A DNA stretch of 64,000 bases from Flavobacterium gelidicaeli (lineage in GTDB: Bacteria > Bacteroidota > Bacteroidia > Flavobacteriales > Flavobacteriaceae): NCBI RefSeq assembly GCF_013294005.1, contig NZ_JABSNK010000002.1:248001-312000 (forward strand), given 5' to 3'. The position numbers and the translations under genes were made by a program. This document shows, in pieces, positions 54,989 through 63,156 of the stretch; position 1 is the stretch's first letter; the number at the start of each line of letters is the position of its first letter. The notes under the pieces are model-generated. The model saw only the letters and a program-made list of their open reading frames with translations, searched no databases and was not told the DNA's origin.

Positions 54989-55404
54989 TCAATTTTAATT
55001 ACGAAAACGAGTTTAATTTAGATAATGAAACTGCTATTGCAGATTGGTTGTCTCAGGTTATTATCTCAGAAAATAAAAAAGAAGGGGAGATAAATTATAT
55101 CTTTTGCGATGATGAGTATTTACATAAAATCAATTTAGAATACTTAGACCATGATACACTAACTGATGTTATTAGTTTTGATTACACAATGGGTAATGAA
55201 ATTAGCGGTGATTGTTTTGTATCTGTAGAACGTGTTGCTGATAATGCTATTGATTTCAAAGTAACTTTTGAAGAAGAGTTAAAACGTGTTTTAGTTCACG
55301 GAATGTTACATTATTGTGGCTACAAAGACAAAGGAGAAGAAGACGAACGTTTAATGCGTTCTAAAGAAGATGAGAAGTTAGCTATGTTCCACGTGAAACA
55401 TTAA
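54985..55404 (+). CDS. ybeY: Endoribonuclease YbeY (rRNA maturation)
   Basis: The 139-residue metalloprotein matures 16S rRNA and degrades defective ribosomes. The zinc motif is HGMLHYCGYKD at 105-115: His105 and His109 are present, but the third ligand, His in E. coli, is Asp115, a form I recall from Bacteroidota. DVISFDY near 61-67 is also conserved. The start overlaps the DUF4175 stop (ATGA). The last six codons MFHVKH are encoded by a parS site, so the tail sequence is shaped by that site rather than by the enzyme. Confidence 0.92.
   Translation: MINFNYENEFNLDNETAIADWLSQVIISENKKEGEINYIFCDDEYLHKINLEYLDHDTLTDVISFDYTMGNEISGDCFVSVERVADNAIDFKVTFEEELKRVLVHGMLHYCGYKDKGEEDERLMRSKEDEKLAMFHVKH
55385..55400 (+). 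other. parS: parS site 1 (inside the end of ybeY)
   Basis: TGTTCCACGTGAAACA fits the ParB-binding consensus TGTTnCACGTGAAACA exactly. It encodes MFHVKH, the last residues of YbeY. Confidence 0.85.
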
Positions 55405-55424
55405 ACAACTTTTGATTAAACCTA

Positions 55425-55440
55425 TGTTCCACGTGAAACA
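55425..55440 (+). other. parS: parS site 2
   Basis: Exact TGTTCCACGTGAAACA, starting 40 bases after site 1. Confidence 0.87.
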
Positions 55441-55469
55441 TTTAAACTGTTTTTTTTGTAGATCAATAT

Positions 55470-55485
55470 TGTTCCACGTGAAACA
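55470..55485 (+). other. parS: parS site 3
   Basis: Exact TGTTCCACGTGAAACA, starting 45 bases after site 2. Confidence 0.87.
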
Positions 55486-55515
55486 ATTATTCAGTTTAAT
55501 TTTTGATGTATTAAA

Positions 55516-55531
55516 TGTTTCACGTGGAACA
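55516..55531 (-). other. parS: parS site 4 (inverted)
   Basis: TGTTTCACGTGGAACA on the + strand is the exact inverse of TGTTCCACGTGAAACA. It starts 46 bases after site 3. Confidence 0.87.
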
Positions 55532-55557
55532 TTTTAATTTTTTAGAATCAATCTAAA

Positions 55558-55573
55558 AGTTCCACGTGGAACA
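55558..55573. other. parS: parS site 5 (perfect palindrome)
   Basis: AGTTCCACGTGGAACA contains the fully palindromic GTTCCACGTGGAAC. It lies about ten bases upstream of the mnmG -7 element, at the position of the -33 region. Confidence 0.78.
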
Positions 55574-55582
55574 AGTAAATAG

Positions 55583-55590
55583 TAAATTTG
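55583..55590 (+). promoter_or_regulatory. -7 element (TAAATTTG) of mnmG
   Basis: TAAATTTG fits TAnnTTTG and lies 65 bases upstream of the mnmG start. parS site 5 occupies the expected -33 region. Confidence 0.4.
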
Positions 55591-55604
55591 GGAAGCAAAT
55601 TTAC

Positions 55605-55639
55605 GAATAGAATTTAATACTATTCCCAACGAAGTTGGG
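55605..55639 (+). promoter_or_regulatory. Two adjacent hairpins in the mnmG leader
   Basis: GAATAG (55605-55610) pairs with CTATTC (55620-55625), and CCCAAC (55625-55630) pairs with GTTGGG (55634-55639) around a GAA loop. The two share base 55625, so they compete at that point. The second ends 16 bases before the ATG, close to the ribosome site. The regulatory role is speculative. Confidence 0.35.
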
Positions 55640-55655
55640 TTAATTTATACAGAAA

Positions 55656-57527
55656 ATGTTTCAAGAAGAATACGATGTTATTGTAGTTGGTGCTGGACAC
55701 GCAGGTTCTGAAGCTGCTGCTTCAGCCGCAAATTTAGGTTCAAGAACACTATTGGTTACAATGAGTTTGCAGAACATTGCGCAAATGTCTTGTAACCCTG
55801 CTATGGGTGGAATTGCAAAAGGGCAAATTGTTCGTGAGATTGATGCGCTTGGTGGGTACTCAGGAATTGTTTCAGACCGTACGGCAATTCAATTTAAAAT
55901 GTTGAATAAATCAAAAGGTCCTGCAATGTGGTCTCCAAGAGTTCAAAGTGATCGCATGCGTTTTGCTGAAGAATGGAGGTTGATGTTAGAAGGTACTCCT
56001 AATTTGGATTTTTATCAAGAGATGGTTCAAGGACTAATTATTGAAGATGGAAAAGTAAAAGGAGTGCGTACTTCTCTAGGGATTGAGATCAAAGGAAAAT
56101 CTGTTGTATTGACAAACGGTACTTTTTTAAATGGTGTTATTCATGTTGGGGACAAACAATTTGGTGGAGGTAGAGCTGGTGAAAGTGCTGCTTATGGAAT
56201 TACCGAAGATTTGATTAATGCCGGATTTGAATCTGGTAGAATGAAAACAGGTACACCTCCTCGTGTTGATGGACGTTCTTTGGATTTTACAAAAATGAAT
56301 GAAGAAAAAGGAGATGCAAAGCCAGATAAGTTTTCTTATTCTGATATGACTAGTCCGTTGGTTCATCAAAGGTCTTGTCACATGACGTACACTTCTCTTG
56401 ATGTTCATGATATTTTGAGAGAAGGTTTTGATCGTTCTCCAATGTTCAACGGTCGTATTAAAAGTCTTGGGCCAAGATATTGTCCGTCTATAGAAGATAA
56501 GATAAATCGTTTTGCTGATAAAGAAAGACACCAGCTATTTATTGAACCTGAAGGTTGGAAAACTTGTGAGGTTTATGTAAATGGTTTTTCAACTTCACTT
56601 CCAGCCGATATTCAATTCAAAGCAATGCGTGCTGTTGCTGGTTTTGAAAAAGTGCAATTCTTACGTCCAGGCTATGCAATCGAATATGATTACTTTCCGC
56701 CTACACAACTAAAACATACTTTAGAAACAAAGCTTGTTGAGGGATTGTATTTTGCTGGTCAAATTAATGGAACTACTGGTTATGAAGAAGCCGCTTCTCA
56801 GGGATTGATGGCGGGAATTAATGCACATTTAAAAGTACATGAAAAAGTTCCTTTAATTTTAAAACGAGACGAAGCGTATATTGGTGTTTTAATTGATGAC
56901 TTAATTACTAAAGGAACAGAAGAGCCTTATAGAATGTTTACTTCTCGTGCTGAATATAGAACGTTGTTGCGTCAAGATAATGCCGACTTTAGATTAACAC
57001 CTATGGGTTATGAAATTGGTTTGGCTTCTGAAGCGCGATTGCGCCGTATGGAACACAAATTAAAAGAGTCTGAAAAAATGGTTTCTTTTTTTAGAGAATC
57101 TAGTGTTACTATGGCTGAAGCAAATCCAATTTTAGAATCAAAAGGTACAGCCTTGATTTCGCAAGGTGATAAGATGTTTAAAATTTTCTCTCGTCCTCAA
57201 ATTGAATTAGAAGATGTAATGAAATTCGAGAAAGTTAAAACCTATATCGAAGAGAATGATGTCGATCAAGAAATTCTTGAACAAGCAGAAATTCAAGTTA
57301 AATATTCTGGTTATATTGAAAAGGAAAGAAATAATGCAGATAAATTGAAACGTTTAGAAGATGTGAAAATTCCAGATGATTTTGATTACCATAAAATTAA
57401 ATCAATGTCAATTGAGGCAAAACAAAAACTTACAAAGATTCGTCCTGTAACTATATCACAGGCGTCAAGAATAAGTGGGGTATCTCCAAGTGATATTTCG
57501 GTTTTATTGATTTATATGGGTAGGTAA
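55656..57527 (+). CDS. mnmG: tRNA uridine 5-carboxymethylaminomethyl modification enzyme MnmG (GidA)
   Basis: The 623-residue flavoprotein, with MnmE, makes the cmnm5 modification of wobble uridine in tRNA. Visible features are the FAD motif VVGAGHAGSEAA at 10-21, the QMSCNPAMGGIAKG signature near 46-59, and TGTPPRVDGRSLD near 202-214, followed by a C-terminal helical domain with SRISGVSPSDI. The length is standard. It is flanked by six parS sites, in keeping with the frequent position of gidA near the origin of replication. Confidence 0.95.
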   Translation: MFQEEYDVIVVGAGHAGSEAAASAANLGSRTLLVTMSLQNIAQMSCNPAMGGIAKGQIVREIDALGGYSGIVSDRTAIQFKMLNKSKGPAMWSPRVQSDRMRFAEEWRLMLEGTPNLDFYQEMVQGLIIEDGKVKGVRTSLGIEIKGKSVVLTNGTFLNGVIHVGDKQFGGGRAGESAAYGITEDLINAGFESGRMKTGTPPRVDGRSLDFTKMNEEKGDAKPDKFSYSDMTSPLVHQRSCHMTYTSLDVHDILREGFDRSPMFNGRIKSLGPRYCPSIEDKINRFADKERHQLFIEPEGWKTCEVYVNGFSTSLPADIQFKAMRAVAGFEKVQFLRPGYAIEYDYFPPTQLKHTLETKLVEGLYFAGQINGTTGYEEAASQGLMAGINAHLKVHEKVPLILKRDEAYIGVLIDDLITKGTEEPYRMFTSRAEYRTLLRQDNADFRLTPMGYEIGLASEARLRRMEHKLKESEKMVSFFRESSVTMAEANPILESKGTALISQGDKMFKIFSRPQIELEDVMKFEKVKTYIEENDVDQEILEQAEIQVKYSGYIEKERNNADKLKRLEDVKIPDDFDYHKIKSMSIEAKQKLTKIRPVTISQASRISGVSPSDISVLLIYMGR

Positions 57528-57698
57528 ATATTGATTTAGTTTTTCTGGTATTGGTAAACAGTTATACCGCGTTATAAAAGTTGAAATCAATTCTTAAACA
57601 ATTTCAATAGGAGTAATGAAATTATCGTAATACAGAATTAATAACTGATACAGTATTCTGAATAAAATACTGAATTAAAAAATTCGAATAGTTAAAAT

Positions 57699-57714
57699 TG
57701 TTCCACGTGAAACT
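57699..57714 (+). other. parS: parS site 6 (variant)
   Basis: TGTTCCACGTGAAACT differs from the others at the last base only. It stands alone downstream of mnmG. Confidence 0.75.
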
Positions 57715-57764
57715 ATTGGCTAAAGCTTAGCTATAACTGGATAGTTTAGGAAATAAAATAATAC

Positions 57765-57796
57765 AACCCTGAAAATGCAATTGTATTTTTGGGGTT
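57765..57796. promoter_or_regulatory. Hairpin upstream of the methyltransferase gene
   Basis: A 14-bp stem (57765-57778 with 57783-57796, including three G-U pairs) has an AATT loop. The 3' arm contains TATTTTTG (57784-57791), a possible -7 element. Without a T-run on the + strand it may be structural or a weak terminator. Confidence 0.3.
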
Positions 57797-57834
57797 TGGT
57801 ATAAAAAGTATAAATAAATTATATAATTCAATTA

Positions 57835-58683
57835 ATGGATATTGCCAATAAAAAACACTTCCTTACTGTAAAGGATCATTCTGTTTCTAAAGAAATTTTC
57901 GAATTGTACTACGACGAAGAATTGGATATGTTAATCACATCTCCACAACCAAGTTTAGCGACTTTAGGGAAATATTATGAAAGTCCAGATTATATTTCGC
58001 ATACAGATTCTAAACGTTCGTTATTTGAAAAAGCGTATCACTTTGTAAAAAATATTGCTTTAAAAAATAAACTGAATCTGATTAATTCATTGCAGCCTCA
58101 AAAAGGTAGCATTTTAGACATTGGCGCAGGGACCGGCGATTTTTTATCTGTGGCAAAACAAAATGGCTGGAAAACGGTAGGAGTGGAACCAAGTGAAAAA
58201 GCAAAACAAATTGCCAGCAGTAAAGGTGTTTCATTTGTAGAGAAAACATCTGAGTTAGGAAATCATTCTTTTGATGTAATTAGTATGTGGCATGTTTTAG
58301 AACATGTTCCTAATTTAGATGAACAAATAAAAGAACTAAAAAGATTGTTGAAACCTGATGGATCTTTAATTATTGCAGTTCCCAATTTTAAATCTTTCGA
58401 TGCACAACATTACAAAACATTTTGGGCAGCTTATGATGTGCCCATTCACTTTTGGCATTTTTCTAAAAAGGCAATAAAAATGCTTTTCGAAAAAGAGGGA
58501 ATGGAATTAGAAAAAGTACTTCCTATGAAATTTGATTCTTTTTATGTGAGTTTACTTTCTGAAAAATACCAATCAGGAAAAATGAATTACATAAAAGCAT
58601 TTTTTATTGGATTGCAGTCCAATTTAAAAGCAAAACGAAATTTAGAGTATTCATCACACATTTATGTGCTTAAAAATAGGTAA
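57835..58683 (+). CDS. Class I SAM-dependent methyltransferase
   Basis: The 282-residue protein has a Rossmann methyltransferase domain with the SAM-binding motif ILDIGAGTGDFL near 92-103, VGVEPS as the acidic loop, and ISMWHVLEHVPNLDEQ. The C-terminal part includes VPIHFWHFSKKAIKMLF. It looks like the UbiE/Methyltransf_23 group and probably methylates a small molecule or glycan; the substrate is not recognisable. The gene is separate from its neighbours, with 151 codons or more of clear spacing from the next. Confidence 0.82.
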   Translation: MDIANKKHFLTVKDHSVSKEIFELYYDEELDMLITSPQPSLATLGKYYESPDYISHTDSKRSLFEKAYHFVKNIALKNKLNLINSLQPQKGSILDIGAGTGDFLSVAKQNGWKTVGVEPSEKAKQIASSKGVSFVEKTSELGNHSFDVISMWHVLEHVPNLDEQIKELKRLLKPDGSLIIAVPNFKSFDAQHYKTFWAAYDVPIHFWHFSKKAIKMLFEKEGMELEKVLPMKFDSFYVSLLSEKYQSGKMNYIKAFFIGLQSNLKAKRNLEYSSHIYVLKNR

Positions 58684-58888
58684 AAATGATTTTAAGGTGG
58701 TTTTAAAGCTTGATTTTAGTTTTAAACATGTCTTAGGTGTCCTTTTTTTCTAAAATCGCGCTAAGAAGAGCTGTTGATGTCGGTTTTAATAAGCTGAAAT
58801 TATCTAAATTTTAATAACAATAGTAAAATCTAATAGTATAAAAAATAGGGAAATTCTAAAGTTTTTTAGGATACGAGCTATTTTTTTA

Positions 58889-58896
58889 TATTTTTG
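58889..58896 (+). promoter_or_regulatory. -7 element (TATTTTTG) of the OmpH-like gene
   Basis: TATTTTTG fits TAnnTTTG and lies 32 bases upstream of the ATG at 58929. Confidence 0.42.
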
Positions 58897-58928
58897 TCTA
58901 AACACTTTAAATTACAAAATAAACCAAA

Positions 58929-59510
58929 ATGAAAAAAGTATTATTAATTATCGCAATCTCTATTTCAGTTGTTGCTTGTAACAAAACTGCAGATGTTAAA
59001 GAAGTAAAAACTGCTTATGTAGATACTTCGGTATTAATGAAAGAATACACAGAAGCAAAAGATCTTGAAGCAAAATATAAAGGACAGTCGGAAGAAAAAG
59101 GAAGACAACTAGAAGCAGAAATTAATCGCTTTAAACAAGACGCTGCTAATTTTCAAAAACAAGCACAAGCTAACGGTCAAGAGTGGGCTCAAAAACAAGG
59201 AGCTGAATTGCAAAAAAGAGAGCAACAATTGAGCTATGCACAACAAGCTTTATCTCAACAATTGCAACAAGAGAGTGGAGCAGAAATGGATACTTTAGTT
59301 TCTGGAGTAAAAAAATTCATCAAAGCTTACGGTAAAGAAAAAGGATACGCTTACATCTACGGTACAGGAGATGCAGCTTCAGTTTTATATGCTGAGGAAA
59401 AATACGATATCACTAAAGAAATCGTAAAAGCATTAAACGATAAATACAAATCTACAGCTACTGCTAAAACAGAAGAAAAAGTAGAAGAGAAAGAAGAGGC
59501 AAAAAAATAA
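58929..59510 (+). CDS. OmpH/Skp-like lipoprotein
   Basis: The 193-residue protein has a lipoprotein signal (ISVVACNK, Cys17), a short beta segment (KTAYVDTSVLMKEY), a long helical tentacle rich in Gln, Glu and Ala (about 45-125), a C-terminal beta portion (GYAYIYGTGDAASVLYAEE) and a charged Lys/Glu tail. This is the Skp/OmpH chaperone layout, here predicted to be lipid-anchored in the periplasm. It probably escorts outer membrane proteins. It is a single gene with its own terminator. Confidence 0.85.
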   Translation: MKKVLLIIAISISVVACNKTADVKEVKTAYVDTSVLMKEYTEAKDLEAKYKGQSEEKGRQLEAEINRFKQDAANFQKQAQANGQEWAQKQGAELQKREQQLSYAQQALSQQLQQESGAEMDTLVSGVKKFIKAYGKEKGYAYIYGTGDAASVLYAEEKYDITKEIVKALNDKYKSTATAKTEEKVEEKEEAKK

Positions 59511-59534
59511 TTTTTGTTTTTTTATAATGTAAAT

Positions 59535-59571
59535 AACCTTCATTCTATTGCTAGAATGGAGGTTTTTTTTT
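59535..59571 (+). terminator. Terminator after the OmpH-like gene
   Basis: Arms AACCTTCATTCTA (59535-59547) and TAGAATGGAGGTT (59552-59564) pair with one T-G. A TTGC loop and a T-run follow. Confidence 0.82.
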
Positions 59572-59691
59572 GGTTAAATAAAGCCTTAGTAACTGTGTGA
59601 GTTTAAAAAAACTTACTTTTACTTCTATTTTTAATAAGGAAAGCACTTTTTACGTGTTTCAACCTAATTTCAGTTTTAATTTACACGCCTA

Positions 59692-61962
59692 ATGCAAACA
59701 ATATCCGAAGCCGCTGCTTATACTTTACAGTTTATCAATCAAACCCAACGATCCGTTTTTTTAACTGGTAAGGCAGGGACTGGTAAAACAACACTATTGC
59801 GTGAAATTATTGCAACAACACATAAAAACACAGTTGTTGTGGCTCCTACAGGTATTGCAGCGTTAAATGCGGGCGGTGTAACAATACATTCCATGTTTCA
59901 ATTGCCTTTTGGTGGTTTCATTCCTGCTTTCAATGTGGACTCACAGTTTACAGATACCGTCAAATTTGAATCTAAAGATACGTTGCGCAGGCATTTTAAA
60001 ATGAGCGGATTAAAAAAATCAGTAATACGCAACATGGAGCTACTTGTAATTGATGAAGTGAGTATGTTGCGCGCTGATTTATTGGACGCTATGGATTACA
60101 TGATGCAAACTGTCCGTAAAAAAGCAACACCGTTTGGAGGTGTACAAGTTTTATATATAGGAGATTTACTACAGTTACCACCAGTAATTCGGGATGAAGA
60201 ATGGCGTACACTGCGTAATTATTACAAAGGTAAATTCTTTTTCCACTCTCACGCTGTACAATTGAGTCCGCCATTGTATATTGAATTATCGCAAATTTAT
60301 CGTCAAACAGACACCGAATTCATTTCGGTTTTAAATAATTTAAGAAACAACCAAATCACTGCTGCTGATGTTGCGGCTTTGAATAAATATGTAAAACCCA
60401 ACTTTGATCTTAAGGAAAACAAAGGATATATTACTTTAACAACCCATAATGCTAAGGCTGATGCTATGAACGCTCAAGCGCTAGAAGATCTAAAAGGGGA
60501 GTTAATTACTTATAAACCAGATATTGTAGGTGATTTTCCAGAAAAAATTTACCCAATTGAGGAACGCTTGCAGCTTAAAATAGGCGCACAGGTAATGTTC
60601 GTTAAGAATGATTTGTCTTTCGAAAAAAATTACTTTAACGGAAAAATGGGAATTATCAAGTCCCTAGGCATGCAGGAAATCACTGTTTATTTTCCTGAAG
60701 AAGACAAAACTATTGAGGTTGATCGATACGAATGGCAAAACATTCGTTATAAAATTGATCCTACCACAAAGGAAATAGAGGAGGAGGTTTTAGGAACTTT
60801 TGTGCACTATCCTATAAAATTAGCTTGGGCAATTACTGTGCATAAAAGCCAAGGGTTAACTTTTGACAAAGCAGCGATTGATGTTTCGCAGGTTTTTATG
60901 CCTGGACAAGCATATGTTGCATTATCACGTTTACGTTCATTAGAAGGCCTTATTTTACTATCTCCGTTGCGAATGAACGGAATTTCTAATGATCAAGATG
61001 TCATGGATTATGCTTTGAATAAAGCAACGGATGAGTTATTGAAAAATTCTTTGCATTTTGAAACTAAGAATTTTATCCATAACTATTTGATTAACAGTTT
61101 TGATTGGGCTGATCTAGCTCAAGAATGGCGTAACCATAAGTACAGCTACGGCGATATGTCTGAAAATTCAACTAAATCTAAACATGCTAATTGGGCTACA
61201 AAGCAAATGGAAGCTATAGATGCCCTTTTGGACCCATCCAAAAAATTCATTCTGCAACTCAACAAAATGTTCCATAATGAAACGGTTGATTTGATACATG
61301 TTTCTGAGAGAATTCAAGCTGCATTTGACTATTTCTTAAAACCTATGGACGAGTTGGTTTTTGAAATTCTCTGGAAAATTGAAGAGGTAAAACGCGTTAA
61401 AAAAGGGAAAGCATTTTATGATGAATTAATGGTTTTAGAAGAGTTACAATCCAAAGCTATTTTGAGGTTGATGAAAGCAAAATTACTGATAGAAACTGTT
61501 GTGGCTGGCGAAACTATTTCTAAAGAGAAACTAACCTCTGATGAAATTAAGAAATACATTAGTAGAAAAACCGAGGCGATTCAAAGTCAGTTCAAAGATA
61601 CCCATGTGACTTTGATTGAGGATGAAGCCGATGCTACACGTTATACCTCTAAAAAATCAACTAAAAAAGCACCAAAAAAATCTACAGTTGAGGAAACATA
61701 CGAACTTTGGGTAGCCAAAAATTCCATACAAGACATTGCTACTTTAAGGAAATTAACTGTCGCAACCATCGAGAGTCACTTGGTTAAACTCATCCAAGCC
61801 AAAAAAGTTAAAGTGCAAGACATTCTCCCACAAGATAAAATCCAAGAATTAACTGAAGCTTTCAAACATTATAAAGAAGAATCCTTGAACGGAATGAAAG
61901 AACAACTTGGAGATAAATACAGTTGGGACGAATTACGCATGTTTAAAGCAAGTTTGAATTAA
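59692..61962 (+). CDS. PIF1/RecD-like helicase with C-terminal HTH
   Basis: The 756-residue protein has an SF1B helicase core with Walker A GKAGTGKT at 26-33, APTGIAALNAGGVTIHS (motif Ia), LVIDEVSMLRADLLD (motif II), and AWAITVHKSQGLTFDKA (motif V) with YVALSRLRSLEGL (motif VI). The C-terminal part has a DNA-binding helix-turn-helix (VEETYELWVAKNSIQDIATLR near 660-700), as in HTH_40 proteins. It unwinds DNA 5'-3', perhaps at repair intermediates or structured DNA. It is followed 17 bases later by a small lipoprotein gene. Confidence 0.88.
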   Translation: MQTISEAAAYTLQFINQTQRSVFLTGKAGTGKTTLLREIIATTHKNTVVVAPTGIAALNAGGVTIHSMFQLPFGGFIPAFNVDSQFTDTVKFESKDTLRRHFKMSGLKKSVIRNMELLVIDEVSMLRADLLDAMDYMMQTVRKKATPFGGVQVLYIGDLLQLPPVIRDEEWRTLRNYYKGKFFFHSHAVQLSPPLYIELSQIYRQTDTEFISVLNNLRNNQITAADVAALNKYVKPNFDLKENKGYITLTTHNAKADAMNAQALEDLKGELITYKPDIVGDFPEKIYPIEERLQLKIGAQVMFVKNDLSFEKNYFNGKMGIIKSLGMQEITVYFPEEDKTIEVDRYEWQNIRYKIDPTTKEIEEEVLGTFVHYPIKLAWAITVHKSQGLTFDKAAIDVSQVFMPGQAYVALSRLRSLEGLILLSPLRMNGISNDQDVMDYALNKATDELLKNSLHFETKNFIHNYLINSFDWADLAQEWRNHKYSYGDMSENSTKSKHANWATKQMEAIDALLDPSKKFILQLNKMFHNETVDLIHVSERIQAAFDYFLKPMDELVFEILWKIEEVKRVKKGKAFYDELMVLEELQSKAILRLMKAKLLIETVVAGETISKEKLTSDEIKKYISRKTEAIQSQFKDTHVTLIEDEADATRYTSKKSTKKAPKKSTVEETYELWVAKNSIQDIATLRKLTVATIESHLVKLIQAKKVKVQDILPQDKIQELTEAFKHYKEESLNGMKEQLGDKYSWDELRMFKASLN

Positions 61963-61979
61963 ATTTAAAAATAATCACT

Positions 61980-62504
61980 ATGAAAAAGCTAGTATTGACA
62001 TTAATGATTCTGTTTTTCATCTTTTCCTGCAAAGAAAAAACAGAAAATACTCCTTCAGCTACTTTAGAAAATAAAGTAAAAAGTACTTCTGATAAAGTAG
62101 ATTTAGAAACTACGGTAAAGAATCAAAAAACGGACTCACCAAAATTGGATAGTATAAGTTCGATTATTGATCATTATATCTGTTACAAAGATGATAAAGT
62201 GGCCTCAAGAATGATATGGATAAGCTTTACAGATAAAGAGGATGCAATCCAAATTAAATACAAAGGTCAAAAAGCGCCTATAGATTTGATTTTTATTAAA
62301 GAAGAATTCATTAAAGGTGGTTCGTATCCTACAATTATAAAATACTATTCTGAAAAAATAGGTTCAGAGATAAACGGAGAATATAAACTAACTCACTCAG
62401 GAAATTGGGATTATGTGGAATATACCAGAGGCAAAGATGATAAAAAGTTTAACTTTACAATTGACTTTGAATCTAATCCTTATGGTAAAATAGCTTGCTT
62501 CTAG
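61980..62504 (+). CDS. Small lipoprotein of unknown function
   Basis: The 174-residue protein has a lipobox (ILFFIFSCKE, Cys17), then a low-complexity linker (about 20-60) and a beta-rich domain with YICYKDDKVASRMIWI. No catalytic motif is seen. It starts 17 bases after the helicase gene, but the functions are probably unrelated. I do not recognise its family. Confidence 0.7.
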   Translation: MKKLVLTLMILFFIFSCKEKTENTPSATLENKVKSTSDKVDLETTVKNQKTDSPKLDSISSIIDHYICYKDDKVASRMIWISFTDKEDAIQIKYKGQKAPIDLIFIKEEFIKGGSYPTIIKYYSEKIGSEINGEYKLTHSGNWDYVEYTRGKDDKKFNFTIDFESNPYGKIACF

Positions 62505-62626
62505 TATTGTTTTTGCAGTATAGTTAAAGTGTTAGAAATCAATAATTTTCATTGGTGAATATAGTCTTCATAGATATAAATCACTGCGTTTATATAAGGC
62601 ATCGCTAAAACTAAAACCAATCATTT

Positions 62627-63031
62627 ATGAACTATTCAGTAAATGCAAGCATTTCCGCAATTAAAGATGCAGAGATACATATCAAGGATTCAGAGATTAG
62701 TTTTGGTATTTCTCCTGATGCCGAGGCTAGTTTACCTAATCCAGCCGAAATCTTTCTTGGGTCCTTGTCTGCTTGTATTCTTAAAAATGTAGCGCGATTT
62801 TCAGTAATGATGAAATTCGAGTACACAAAAGCAGAACTTACGATAAAGGCCGTCCGTCTTGATAAACCACCACGAATGGACGAAATTCAATATGAATTAG
62901 TGGTTTACAGTCAAGACGAAAGCTTAAATATTGATTTGCTACAAAAGAATATTGAAAAGTTTGGAACCATATACAACACAGTCAAATTGTGCTGCTCAAT
63001 AAGTGGTACCGTTAAAAAAATAACTGAGTAG
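62627..63031 (+). CDS. OsmC-family peroxidase-like protein
   Basis: The 134-residue protein has the OsmC fold markers: NPAEIFLGSLSACI with the first Cys (Cys50) and KLCCSISGTV with Cys122/123. OsmC/Ohr proteins reduce organic hydroperoxides using two cysteines. Here two adjacent cysteines are present at the second site. It is a single gene with no obvious OhrR regulator beside it. Confidence 0.85.
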   Translation: MNYSVNASISAIKDAEIHIKDSEISFGISPDAEASLPNPAEIFLGSLSACILKNVARFSVMMKFEYTKAELTIKAVRLDKPPRMDEIQYELVVYSQDESLNIDLLQKNIEKFGTIYNTVKLCCSISGTVKKITE

Positions 63032-63144
63032 TTATGGATTCGGTTTAGTACTACTTGTGATTTCAAAGGAGTATTGGTACTTAAAAAAACAAAGTTATAC
63101 TCTTTGGAATAGTAGGAAACCATGCTGAAACCATTTCAATACTG

Positions 63145-63152
63145 TATTTTTG
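63145..63152 (+). promoter_or_regulatory. -7 element (TATTTTTG) next to the MFS start
   Basis: TATTTTTG ends 4 bases before the ATG at 63157. If used, the transcript would be nearly leaderless; chance occurrence is also possible. Confidence 0.25.
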
Positions 63153-63156
63153 CCAG

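Larger units (their letters stand above)
57528..57834. other. 307-bp spacer between mnmG and the methyltransferase gene
   Basis: It contains parS site 6 and the hairpin at 57765-57796; otherwise nothing is recognised. Confidence 0.6.
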
